Shown: positions 17,228 to 24,180 of the stretch, piece by piece
Layout: every line of letters starts with the position of its first letter
Position numbering within the stretch: the stretch's first letter is position 1
DNA from: Agrobacterium vaccinii
Lineage (GTDB): Bacteria; Pseudomonadota; Alphaproteobacteria; Rhizobiales; Rhizobiaceae
Assembly: GCF_021310995.1 (NCBI RefSeq)
Contig: NZ_CP054152.1
Coordinates: forward strand, 62,001 to 126,000
DNA length: 64,000 nucleotides
Reading direction: 5' to 3'
The notes under the pieces: model-generated
What the model was told of the DNA's origin: nothing
What the model saw: only the letters and a program-made list of their open reading frames with translations
Databases searched by the model: none
Position numbers and translations under genes: made by a program

Positions 17228-18136
17228 TTATAAGGCCGCGCCAGTCATTAATGCTTCTTCCCTGACTACGTCGGCAAGAAAATCGAGAACTATGCGGACG
17301 CGCATGGGAAGATTTCGACGCGAAGCATAGACTGCGGTGATCGGCAGCCGTGCCGGCGGCAGACAAGGCAGAACGTTGATGAGCCTCCCTGATGCGATGT
17401 CTTCGGCAACGAGGATATGAGAGAGGATGGCCAGCCCTCCTCCTGCGATGGTCGCTCTATATACAGCAGTCGCATTGTTGAACACCATGCGCGGGCTAAT
17501 CGCTGCCCGCACCTGATCGGCACCGTCGGCAAATATCCATGCACGCGTTTCACCGCCGCGGCTGTAGCAAATGCAGTCGTGCTCTGCGATCTCGCTTAGA
17601 CCACGAGGTTGGCCTCGCTCTTCGACATAGCCGGGCGATGCAACAAGAAAGGCCGTGGTCCAGCCAAGCCGGCGACAGATCAGGCTGCTGTCGGAAACGT
17701 CACCGAGACGAACTTCAATGTCTATCCCCTCGCCGACAAGATCCGACGGGTCCTCGCGAAACACGGTTTCGACCGTCAGGCGCGGATGGAGTTTCAAAAG
17801 GCCAGGCAGACGCTCGCTGACATGCAATCCGAGTGGAGCCGGCAGGCTGATCCTTACCCGGCCGGAGGTCGTCACGTTTTCGGTCGCCGTTGCATCACCC
17901 AGCGCCTCCATGGCGTCAATAACCTTGCGGGCCATAAGGATCATCTGCTCGCCTTCCACTGTCAGTGACAAGCCATTGGTGCTCCGATGCAGCAACCGGG
18001 TGCTGTAATGCGCCTCCAGCGATGAAATTTGCCGGGACACCGCAGGCTGCGTCAAACCAAGGTCCAGCGCTGCGCTTGAAAACGACCCAGTCTCAGCAAC
18101 CCTCAGGAAGGTTCGCAAGGCAGCAACCACATCCAT
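17228..18136 (-). CDS. LysR family transcriptional regulator
   Basis: A 302-residue LysR regulator of the CrgA/DmlR-like group. The HTH reads FLRVAETGSFSSAALDLGLT and QPAVSRQISSLE. The effector domain begins at about residue 92 (SGRVRISLPAPLGLHVSERL). It is divergent from the AhpD-like operon at 18270, with a 133-nt shared region, so it is a candidate regulator of that operon alongside the Rrf2 protein. Confidence 0.9.
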   Translation of the reverse strand: MDVVAALRTFLRVAETGSFSSAALDLGLTQPAVSRQISSLEAHYSTRLLHRSTNGLSLTVEGEQMILMARKVIDAMEALGDATATENVTTSGRVRISLPAPLGLHVSERLPGLLKLHPRLTVETVFREDPSDLVGEGIDIEVRLGDVSDSSLICRRLGWTTAFLVASPGYVEERGQPRGLSEIAEHDCICYSRGGETRAWIFADGADQVRAAISPRMVFNNATAVYRATIAGGGLAILSHILVAEDIASGRLINVLPCLPPARLPITAVYASRRNLPMRVRIVLDFLADVVREEALMTGAAL

Positions 18137-18205
18137 CCGTCATCCCCCTCATACTTCCTCGCATAAAGCTTATGCGGGCAGGTTAGAGCGGTTTTGGTTG
18201 CATGT

Positions 18206-18261
18206 CCATCTATTACGGATATTTATTATCCATAAGGATATTGAAAGTCCTTAATAGATGG
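18206..18261. promoter_or_regulatory. Nested inverted repeats in the LysR/AhpD-like divergent promoter
   Basis: An outer inverted repeat, CCATCTATTA (18206-18215) and TAATAGATGG (18252-18261), flanks an inner palindrome GGATA-TTTAT-TATCC (18217-18231) and a further GGATA half-site at 18235-18239. The inner palindrome recurs with identical arms and spacing in front of the Rrf2 gene (21612-21626). The outer repeat ends eight bases before the AhpD-like ATG, overlapping its ribosome-binding site. Confidence 0.65.
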
Positions 18262-18269
18262 AGAGAGAC

Positions 18270-18749
18270 ATGACACAGCGCCTGAATTACGCAGCCCAGT
18301 CCCCAGAGTTTTTCAAGAAGTTGTCGGACCTCAGCCTGTCGCTGAAGGACAGCGTCATCGAGCAGTCAATCCGCGATCTTGTGAATATCCGGGCCTCCCA
18401 GCTCAACGGTTGCGGCTTCTGCCTCGATATGCATGTCAAGGAAGCCAAGATTCACGGCGAGAGCGAGCTTCGCCTTTACCATGTCGCCATCTGGCGGGAA
18501 TCGAACCTGTTCGCTCCGCGCGAGCGCGCTGCCCTCGCCTGGACCGAAGCGGTCACCAGACTGGCTGAAGGCGGCATTCCGGACGAGCTTTACGAGCGCG
18601 TTCGCGGTCAGCTGTCGGAGAAGGAAGTTTCCGATTTGACCTTCTCGATCATGACCATCAACGCCTGGAACCGTGTCAGTATCGCCTTCAAGGCCGTGCC
18701 CGGTTCGGCGGACAAGCTCTACGGCCTGGAGAAAGCCGGCCTCAACTGA
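18270..18749 (+). CDS. Carboxymuconolactone decarboxylase / AhpD-like protein
   Basis: A 159-residue AhpD-fold protein. The diagnostic helix is NIRASQLNGCGFCLDMHVKE, with the CxxC redox dithiol (CGFC) and the following His, the arrangement of alkylhydroperoxidase-type members rather than of true decarboxylases. The rest (ALAWTEAVTRLAEGGIPDEL, FSIMTINAWNRVSIAF) fits the family. ATG 18270 is preferred over the in-frame ATG at 18258 because GGAGAGAG precedes it. It is the first gene of an operon with an NmrA-like protein, a cupin and an MscS channel, which suggests an oxidative or electrophile stress role. Confidence 0.88.
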   Translation: MTQRLNYAAQSPEFFKKLSDLSLSLKDSVIEQSIRDLVNIRASQLNGCGFCLDMHVKEAKIHGESELRLYHVAIWRESNLFAPRERAALAWTEAVTRLAEGGIPDELYERVRGQLSEKEVSDLTFSIMTINAWNRVSIAFKAVPGSADKLYGLEKAGLN

Positions 18750-18817
18750 GGCCTTGTTCCACAACAGCAGCCATTTCCAAGTGCCATTCGGCACTCATCA
18801 CCTCAAGGGAAACAGAC

Positions 18818-19570
18818 ATGAAAATCGTCATCATCGGCGGAACCGGCCTCATCGGTTCGAAGACGACCGAGCGGCTTCGCGCCAGAGGCCATGAGGTGAT
18901 TGCCGCCTCTCCGAACACCGGCGTCAACATCATCACCGGCGAAGGCCTTGCAAAAGCACTTCAAGGCACCGAGGTCGTACTCGACCTTGCGAACTCGCCA
19001 TCCTTCGAGGACAAGGCGGTCATGGAGTTTTTCGAAACCTCCGGCAGGAATCTGCTGGAAGCGGAAAAGGCAGCAGGCGTCAAACACCATGTCGCACTTT
19101 CCGTCGTTGGGACGGAGCGCCTGCAGGAGAGCGGGTATTTTCGGGCAAAGCTCGTCCAGGAAAAGCTGATCAGGGAAGGCGGCATTCCGTACACGATCGT
19201 CCATTCCACGCAGTTCATGGAATTCGTTGGCGGTATCGCTCAATCGAGTATGGTCGGGGACAAGGTGCACCTTTCACCAGCCTTTGTTCAGCCGATCGCC
19301 TCCGATGACGTCGCCGACGCGATGGCGGATGTTGCGCTTGCTACGCCGGCCGCCGGAATTGTCGAAATCGCTGGTCCGGATCGCTTCCACCTCAACGAGT
19401 TCGTCGCACGTTATCTGGCATTGACCGGAGACAGCCGCGAGGTCGTTGCCGATCCAGAAGCGAAATATTTCGGCGCACGTCTCGAGGACGGATCGCTGGT
19501 CACGGACAACAATCCCCGGCTTGGCAAAATTGGCTTCGATCAATGGTTTGCAACGGCGCCGCGAAAGTAG
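18818..19570 (+). CDS. NmrA-like NAD(P)-binding oxidoreductase
   Basis: A 250-residue atypical short-chain dehydrogenase. MKIVIIGGTGLIGSKTTERL has the GGTGxIG nucleotide loop, and VKHHVALSVVGTERLQESGY followed by FRAKLVQEKLI keeps a Y-x-x-x-K-like arrangement. Later PYTIVHSTQFMEF matches NmrA/HSCARG-type members, which often sense NADP(H) or reduce quinones. It is the second gene of the operon, 68 nt after the AhpD-like gene with AAGGGAAAC before the ATG. Confidence 0.85.
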   Translation: MKIVIIGGTGLIGSKTTERLRARGHEVIAASPNTGVNIITGEGLAKALQGTEVVLDLANSPSFEDKAVMEFFETSGRNLLEAEKAAGVKHHVALSVVGTERLQESGYFRAKLVQEKLIREGGIPYTIVHSTQFMEFVGGIAQSSMVGDKVHLSPAFVQPIASDDVADAMADVALATPAAGIVEIAGPDRFHLNEFVARYLALTGDSREVVADPEAKYFGARLEDGSLVTDNNPRLGKIGFDQWFATAPRK

Positions 19571-19609
19571 CCCGCCCAAAGCTCCGCTCATTTGAATAGG
19601 AACAATACC

Positions 19610-20032
19610 ATGATCAGACCCCGCCTTGCGGCCTTCGCCGCATTCTTTCTCATAACCAGTACTGCCGGTGCTCACGACACCTCAGGCGGCTCCGCCTCAA
19701 AGGTGACACTCGTCTATCAACACGAACTGCCGAACGTGCCCGGTAAGAGCATGAAGGGCGTACTCGTCGAATATGGTCCGGGTGGCTTCTCCGATGCCCA
19801 TACCCATCCGGATTCGGCTTTCATCTATGCGATCGTGCTGGAAGGCTCCGTCCTTAGCCAGGTCAATGATGGGCCTGTAGAAGAATACAAGGCCGGCGAG
19901 AGCTTTTCGGAATATCCAGGCGACCGGCACGGCGTCAGCAAGAACGGGAGCGACACGAAGCCCGCTAAACTTCTTGCCGTCTTCGTGGTTGATACCACCC
20001 AGACGGAACTGACCTATCCGATAAAGAGGTGA
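19610..20032 (+). CDS. Secreted cupin-domain protein
   Basis: A 140-residue single cupin with an N-terminal signal peptide (MIRPRLAAFAAFFLITSTAG, cleavage near AHD). Cupin motif 1 is GGFSDAHTHPDSAFIYAIVL EG (His-x-His plus Glu region) and motif 2 is YPGDRHGVSKNG. It therefore probably binds a metal in the periplasm. ATG 19610 is used because the frame upstream only offers TTG and because AGGAA lies nine bases before it. Third gene of the Rrf2-linked operon. Confidence 0.82.
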   Translation: MIRPRLAAFAAFFLITSTAGAHDTSGGSASKVTLVYQHELPNVPGKSMKGVLVEYGPGGFSDAHTHPDSAFIYAIVLEGSVLSQVNDGPVEEYKAGESFSEYPGDRHGVSKNGSDTKPAKLLAVFVVDTTQTELTYPIKR

Positions 20033-20098
20033 AACCAGTCAGGGACCGGGTGCTAGAGCAGCCCCGGTCCTTCCTCTTTTCAAGGCAAGGGACCCGCA

Positions 20099-21103
20099 AT
20101 GGCTTATAATTCGCTGATGCCGGCCTTTCTAGCCGTCGATCTCCTCGGCGTGCTCGGAATTCTTGTATGGCATTTCCAGGGACAGCATAGGCCGACGGCC
20201 CGCCTGATCGTCCAGATCCTGTTCTTCGCCTGCATGACGACAGCGTTCGTTGTGAGCGGCATACCGCCACACCGCGTAATCACCGGAGAGACCGATGGGT
20301 TCGCGCTCTATATGGGCACTGCGGCCCGCGTCCTGTGGTGGATTCATCTTGCCTGGGCGACAATTGGCTTCATCCGCCTTTACATCGTCCTTGATCGCCG
20401 CCCGCAGGAAGCGCGGCTGCTCCAGGATCTCATCGTTACCGCGGTCTATCTCGGCGTTACGCTGTCGATTGTCGGTTTTGTATTCGGTGCCCCGATCGGC
20501 ACTCTGGTTGCCACATCCGGTGTCGTAGCGATTATTTTGGGCCTGGCGTTGCAGAATACGCTCGGTGATCTGTTTTCGGGGATCGCACTGACGCTCGGCA
20601 GGCCTTTTTCGATCGGAGACTGGATTCAGCTGGCCGATGGCACCGAAGGACATGTCGTTCAGAACAATTGGCGATCGACGCAGGTTCTGACACCAGCAAA
20701 CAATCTCGTCGTGCTTCCCAACAGCACGCTCGCTAAAGTCGGCCTGACCAACCTTACAAAACCAGACGAGAGCCACCTTGTTATCCTGCCGATCCGTGTC
20801 ACCTCCGACAGTCGACCAGCCGAGGTCGAGGCAATCCTGAAGTCTGCGTTGCAGACGTGTCAGTGCATCGTCCAGTCACCGGCTCCGGTTGTCGCACTCA
20901 AGGGCATCGACGCGATCGCAATCGATGTGGAGCTCCAGTTTCGGGTCACGGCCCCGGCAGCCCGGACGCCGGCGCGCAACGAGGTTATCGATACGGTCCA
21001 TCAGCGCTGTGCAACTCACGGCCTGTCACTGGCGATGCCCGCACAAAGTTATCTTGGGATCGTAGAGAATTCGCCGCTGAATAAGGCATCGGGTCGAGCT
21101 TAG
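20099..21103 (+). CDS. MscS family mechanosensitive channel
   Basis: A 334-residue inner-membrane protein of the small-conductance mechanosensitive channel family. Four hydrophobic segments lie in residues 1-150. The pore helix and following beta domain read ATSGVVAIILGLALQNTLGD and LFSGIALTLGRPFSIGDWI, the MscS signature. VLPNSTLAKVGLTNLTKP is in the middle-beta domain and the C-terminal alpha/beta domain follows. Last gene of the operon; its stop overlaps the stop of the convergent Rrf2 gene by four bases. Confidence 0.9.
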   Translation: MAYNSLMPAFLAVDLLGVLGILVWHFQGQHRPTARLIVQILFFACMTTAFVVSGIPPHRVITGETDGFALYMGTAARVLWWIHLAWATIGFIRLYIVLDRRPQEARLLQDLIVTAVYLGVTLSIVGFVFGAPIGTLVATSGVVAIILGLALQNTLGDLFSGIALTLGRPFSIGDWIQLADGTEGHVVQNNWRSTQVLTPANNLVVLPNSTLAKVGLTNLTKPDESHLVILPIRVTSDSRPAEVEAILKSALQTCQCIVQSPAPVVALKGIDAIAIDVELQFRVTAPAARTPARNEVIDTVHQRCATHGLSLAMPAQSYLGIVENSPLNKASGRA

Positions 21104-21588
21104 CCGGCGCGCTTCAGAACCCACTCAAAGGTCCCGGACCAGATTTCCGGGGTGATTTCCTGTTGCAGGATCGTGCCAAGATCCGCGAACGTCACCTTTC
21201 GAAGGGCGGAACGCCACGCTTCGTCGGCTTCCCACATGATGCGGGCAATCGCGCAGGGTCCGCTCTCGCAATGGCCTTTCGGACGGCAAGGATTATTGGC
21301 CCGGATGTTTTGGCAAACAAAGGTTCGACCGCTACCCTCGACAGCTTCAACCACATCAAGGAAGGTCAGCTCATTCGCGGCCTTGGCAAGGCGGTATCCG
21401 CCGGATGGGCCAAGCGTGGTGTGAACAAGGCCAGCTTGTGACAAGCTCTGCAGCGCTTTTGACAAGTATTCCTTCGGGAGCCCATGCAGTTCAGCAAGCG
21501 CTTTGGTTGAAAGATATCGGCCTTCGGGAAGGCCCGAGAGAATGGCGCAACAATGTAACGCCCATTCGACTTGGCTCTTAAGGATCAT
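21100..21588 (-). CDS. Rrf2 family transcriptional regulator
   Basis: A 162-residue Rrf2 winged-helix regulator. The HTH spans ALAELHGLPKEYLSKALQSL and the wing contains GPSGGYRLAKAANELTFLDV. Four Cys at about residues 92, 101, 107 and 112 (CQNIRANNP, CRPKGHC, GPCAIA) are in the region that ligates an Fe-S cluster or acts as a thiol switch in IscR, NsrR and related proteins. ATG 21588 is chosen over TTG 21603. Its promoter carries the same GGATA-N5-TATCC palindrome as the operon at 18270, so it is likely autoregulatory and the operon's repressor. Ligand is unknown. Confidence 0.88.
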   Translation of the reverse strand: MILKSQVEWALHCCAILSGLPEGRYLSTKALAELHGLPKEYLSKALQSLSQAGLVHTTLGPSGGYRLAKAANELTFLDVVEAVEGSGRTFVCQNIRANNPCRPKGHCESGPCAIARIMWEADEAWRSALRKVTFADLGTILQQEITPEIWSGTFEWVLKRAG

Positions 21589-21611
21589 GCGAGTGCTCGG
21601 CAACGAATTAA

Positions 21612-21626
21612 GGATAAATCATATCC
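21612..21626. promoter_or_regulatory. Palindromic operator GGATA-N5-TATCC upstream of the Rrf2 gene
   Basis: GGATA (21612-21616), spacer AATCA, TATCC (21622-21626), 24 nt upstream of the Rrf2 start. The arms and spacing are identical to the palindrome at 18217-18231 in the promoter of the AhpD-like operon. Inferred as the Rrf2 operator. Confidence 0.65.
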
Positions 21627-21664
21627 CTATTCAATGCCGCTGTAAATGCGAACACTTGCTTTGT

Positions 21665-21760
21665 TTACCAGCGCCTTGAAAGGACTCGAACTCTTGATCA
21701 AAGATATCTTTGTGAATTCAACACTTCCTATCAATACCTCTGAGCTAACCCACTGAATTG
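21665..21760 (-). other. Degenerate tRNA-like sequence
   Basis: Read on the minus strand there is a D-arm-like GGGTTAGCTCAGAGGTA followed about 55 nt later by a T-arm-like AGAGTTCGAGTCCTTTCAAGG. The acceptor strands do not pair (CAGTGGG against CAAGGCG) and the T-stem has mismatches, so it is not a working tRNA. Similar T-arm segments with TCAAGAGC ends occur at about 7732-7770 and 43612-43645 on the same strand. Confidence 0.35.
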
Positions 21761-21792
21761 CAATGGAATAAGACAGGAAATTTGGCTGTGAC

Positions 21793-22833
21793 CTAGCTCA
21801 GTGGAGTGAGTAGATCGCGAACAAGAGGGACGACACGTGATCCGTAAAGTTCGATGCTCTGCATGAGCTTCTCATGCTCCATCGTGCCGGCCGAATACTT
21901 CATCTGGAACCGCGAAATGCCGAGCGTTTTGGCCGTTTTTGTGATCTTGGCGGCAACCGTTTCGGGCGAGCCGGCATAGAGCGATCCATGCTCGATCTCG
22001 TTTTCGAAATCCTTTTCGGTGACCGGCGGCCAACCACGCTCCTTGCCCAGGCGATCTCGGATCTTCTTGAAATACGGGAAGAGGTCACGGCGCGCCTGTT
22101 CATCGGTTTCGGCGACATATCCCGGCGAGTGCACGCCGATATCGCCTGCCGTGTGCCCGGCCTGCTCGGATGCCTTTTTGTAGAGTTCGACATAGGGCGC
22201 GAAACGGGCGGAATCCCCCCCGATGATGGCAAGCATCAGGTTCATGTCATAGCGCACGGCACGGATGACTGATTCCGGGCTGCCGCCGACACCGATCCAG
22301 GTCTTGAGACGACCTTCAGCAATCGGCGGATAGATACGCTGATCTTCGAGCGGAGCGCGCCAGTTGCCCTGGTAATTGACAATGTCTTTCGAAGCGATCT
22401 CCGAGAACAGGTCCAGCTTCTGTTCGAACAGCTCCTTGTAGTTCGAGAGGTTGTAGCCAAACAGCGGAAACGACTCGATGAAAGAGCCGCGGCCTAGGAT
22501 GACTTCGGCGCGTCCGTTTGAAATCGCATCGATCGTGGAAAACCGCTGGAACACCCGTATTGGGTCATCGGAACTCAGAACGGTGACGGCAGACCCGAGC
22601 CGGATGCTTTCAGTTCGTGCCGCGATGGCGGCCAGCACCACTTCCGGAGCGGAAACGGCAAAGTCCCTGCGGTGGTGTTCGCCAACTCCGAAGAAGTCGA
22701 TCCCTATCCTGTCAGCAAGGACAGCCTCCTCGATGACGTTGCGGATCACCTGCGGCTGGGAGAGGAGCTCTCCATCTGGGCCGGTGGTCACGTCGCCGAA
22801 TGTATCGAGACCGAATTCGATTTTTTTTGTCAT
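21793..22833 (-). CDS. LLM class flavin-dependent oxidoreductase
   Basis: A 346-residue luciferase-like monooxygenase, which would use F420 or FMNH2 to oxidise an organic substrate. The N-terminus KIEFGLDTFGDV leads to IDFFGVGEHHRRDFAVSAPE, the family's first barrel signature, then IRLGSAVTVLSSDDPIRVFQ and AEVILGRGSFIESFPLFGY. Near the end GSPETVAAKITKTAKTLGIS is the usual C-terminal motif. It is the last gene of the likely operon DUF1275-DUF1622-LLM (gaps of 48 and 33 nt), whose promoter carries the shared 30-bp element at 24099. Confidence 0.9.
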   Translation of the reverse strand: MTKKIEFGLDTFGDVTTGPDGELLSQPQVIRNVIEEAVLADRIGIDFFGVGEHHRRDFAVSAPEVVLAAIAARTESIRLGSAVTVLSSDDPIRVFQRFSTIDAISNGRAEVILGRGSFIESFPLFGYNLSNYKELFEQKLDLFSEIASKDIVNYQGNWRAPLEDQRIYPPIAEGRLKTWIGVGGSPESVIRAVRYDMNLMLAIIGGDSARFAPYVELYKKASEQAGHTAGDIGVHSPGYVAETDEQARRDLFPYFKKIRDRLGKERGWPPVTEKDFENEIEHGSLYAGSPETVAAKITKTAKTLGISRFQMKYSAGTMEHEKLMQSIELYGSRVVPLVRDLLTPLS

Positions 22834-22866
22834 GATCGGTTTTCAATCGGATGCAATTGATAAGGG

Positions 22867-23292
22867 TTAGCGCTTGCCGGGCAGAGAAGACGATCGCGAA
22901 TGGGTCTGCGGGGCTGGCACCGAGTTCTTCGTCCAGGGCCACTGGCCGTCGATCTCGGCTTCGAGTGAGAAGCTCAGGAAGGTCCGGATGAGCACAATCA
23001 TCCCAAGAAGACCAACGCTTTCCCATGTCAGTGGCGAGATGATCGTGGCAATGATATCCGCGCCGATCAGGACCTCGAGGCCCAGCAATATTCCGCGACC
23101 GAGATTGGCGCGGTAGCGTTCGTATGCTTCCCGGCTACCGATGGAGAAGAGGTCGCGTCCGTAAAGAACCGTCGCGATCACGACGCCGACCAGAATAACC
23201 CCGACGCCGAAGAATTCGAGGCCGACCGCAAGCGGCTTCAGGACGGGAGCGATCAGGCTTGAGAGACCGCCCGCTTCATGGCCGATATCCAT
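22867..23292 (-). CDS. DUF1622 family membrane protein
   Basis: A 141-residue integral membrane protein with three hydrophobic segments: FFGVGVILVGVVIATVLYGR, GILLGLEVLIGADIIATIIS and LTWESVGLLGMIVLIRTFLS. The last segment followed by FSLEAEIDGQWPW is the DUF1622 signature. Function is unknown. It is the middle gene between DUF1275 and the LLM oxidoreductase. Confidence 0.85.
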   Translation of the reverse strand: MDIGHEAGGLSSLIAPVLKPLAVGLEFFGVGVILVGVVIATVLYGRDLFSIGSREAYERYRANLGRGILLGLEVLIGADIIATIISPLTWESVGLLGMIVLIRTFLSFSLEAEIDGQWPWTKNSVPAPQTHSRSSSLPGKR

Positions 23293-23340
23293 CTGGATTT
23301 CCTTTCAACAAAACGGGTGAATGAGGCGTTCTGGCGGATT

Positions 23341-24018
23341 TCAGGATTCCGCCCCGGCGCTGCTTGCGAACAGGGAAACCGCGGCAAGAATGGCCGGCAA
23401 GCTGAACGCGATTACAGGCGCATAAATGTAACCCAGCGCACCAAAGCCGCAACCGAGAGCGAAGGTCGCCACGGCGGTCCCCATCTTCTTCACACGTGCC
23501 TTTGCCGCGATGATATCTTCGGGTTTCGAATTGGCCAGGATGTCGGCCAGATCGAGCATGATCTGTGTCGTCGTTCCGGTCATCAACGTTGATGGCGGGG
23601 CTTTTGCGAGATGCGCCTTGTGGAGACCGTTCTGTATTGCCATGGCCGACACGAGCGTGAGCGCAACGAGCGACGTCAGCTTGCTGTCGTCGCCATGGAA
23701 GGGACCGTAGATAAATGCCAGCACCGCCACGGCGACGAGCAGAAGCAGTTTGACGACCAGCATGGGCCGGATAGGCGACCGGTCCAGCCCCTGGATCTTC
23801 AGGCACGCCAAACGTGACGCGAAAACGATCAGGCAGAACATCGGAAGTGCGAGCAGCTTCGACCACGCCCCATCCAGACCATGCGCCATCGTTGCGCCCA
23901 AGGTCACGAAGTTGCCTGTCACATGCGCCGTGAAGAGCCCCGAAAGTGACAGAAAGCCCAAAGTGTCGACGTAGCCGCCATTGAAGCTGAGAAGGATGGG
24001 GAGGGAAGGAATTTTCAT
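23341..24018 (-). CDS. DUF1275 (YoaK-like) membrane protein
   Basis: A 225-residue membrane protein of the YoaK/DUF1275 family. SFNGGYVDTLGFLSLSGLFT followed by AHVTGNFVTLG is the family's first-helix signature, and GLHKAHLAKAPPSTLMTGTT comes later. Six hydrophobic helices are apparent. ATG 24018 is preferred to the in-frame TTG at 24072. It is first in the unit with DUF1622 and LLM genes, and the 30-bp shared element lies 81 nt upstream. Confidence 0.85.
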   Translation of the reverse strand: MKIPSLPILLSFNGGYVDTLGFLSLSGLFTAHVTGNFVTLGATMAHGLDGAWSKLLALPMFCLIVFASRLACLKIQGLDRSPIRPMLVVKLLLLVAVAVLAFIYGPFHGDDSKLTSLVALTLVSAMAIQNGLHKAHLAKAPPSTLMTGTTTQIMLDLADILANSKPEDIIAAKARVKKMGTAVATFALGCGFGALGYIYAPVIAFSLPAILAAVSLFASSAGAES

Positions 24019-24098
24019 GGTCGTGATCTCGTTTGATGCTGATGCGGTGCTATCGTCCTGCGAAGTGCTCAAGATTTGCCGCCCAACGGCCGTTTTTG

Positions 24099-24128
24099 CA
24101 ATTGCATCAATTGTTTCGAATTCATTGC
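24099..24128 (-). promoter_or_regulatory. Copy 1 of shared 30-bp operator (DUF1275 operon)
   Basis: Blocks on the plus strand are CAATTGCA, then CAATTG, TTTCGAAT and TTGC, in that order over exactly 30 nt. It starts 81 nt upstream of the DUF1275 start. Matches copy 2 at 26293 in about 25 of 30 positions. Confidence 0.7.
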
Positions 24129-24180
24129 GCCAGGCGACATAATGATAAGGGCGGCCAAAGCCGCCCTGTCCCCGATCTAG

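Noticed and set aside
21665..21760. Functional tRNA gene on the minus strand
   Set aside because: D-arm and T-loop resemblance is real, but acceptor strands do not pair and the T-stem is mismatched; kept only as a degenerate tRNA-like sequence.
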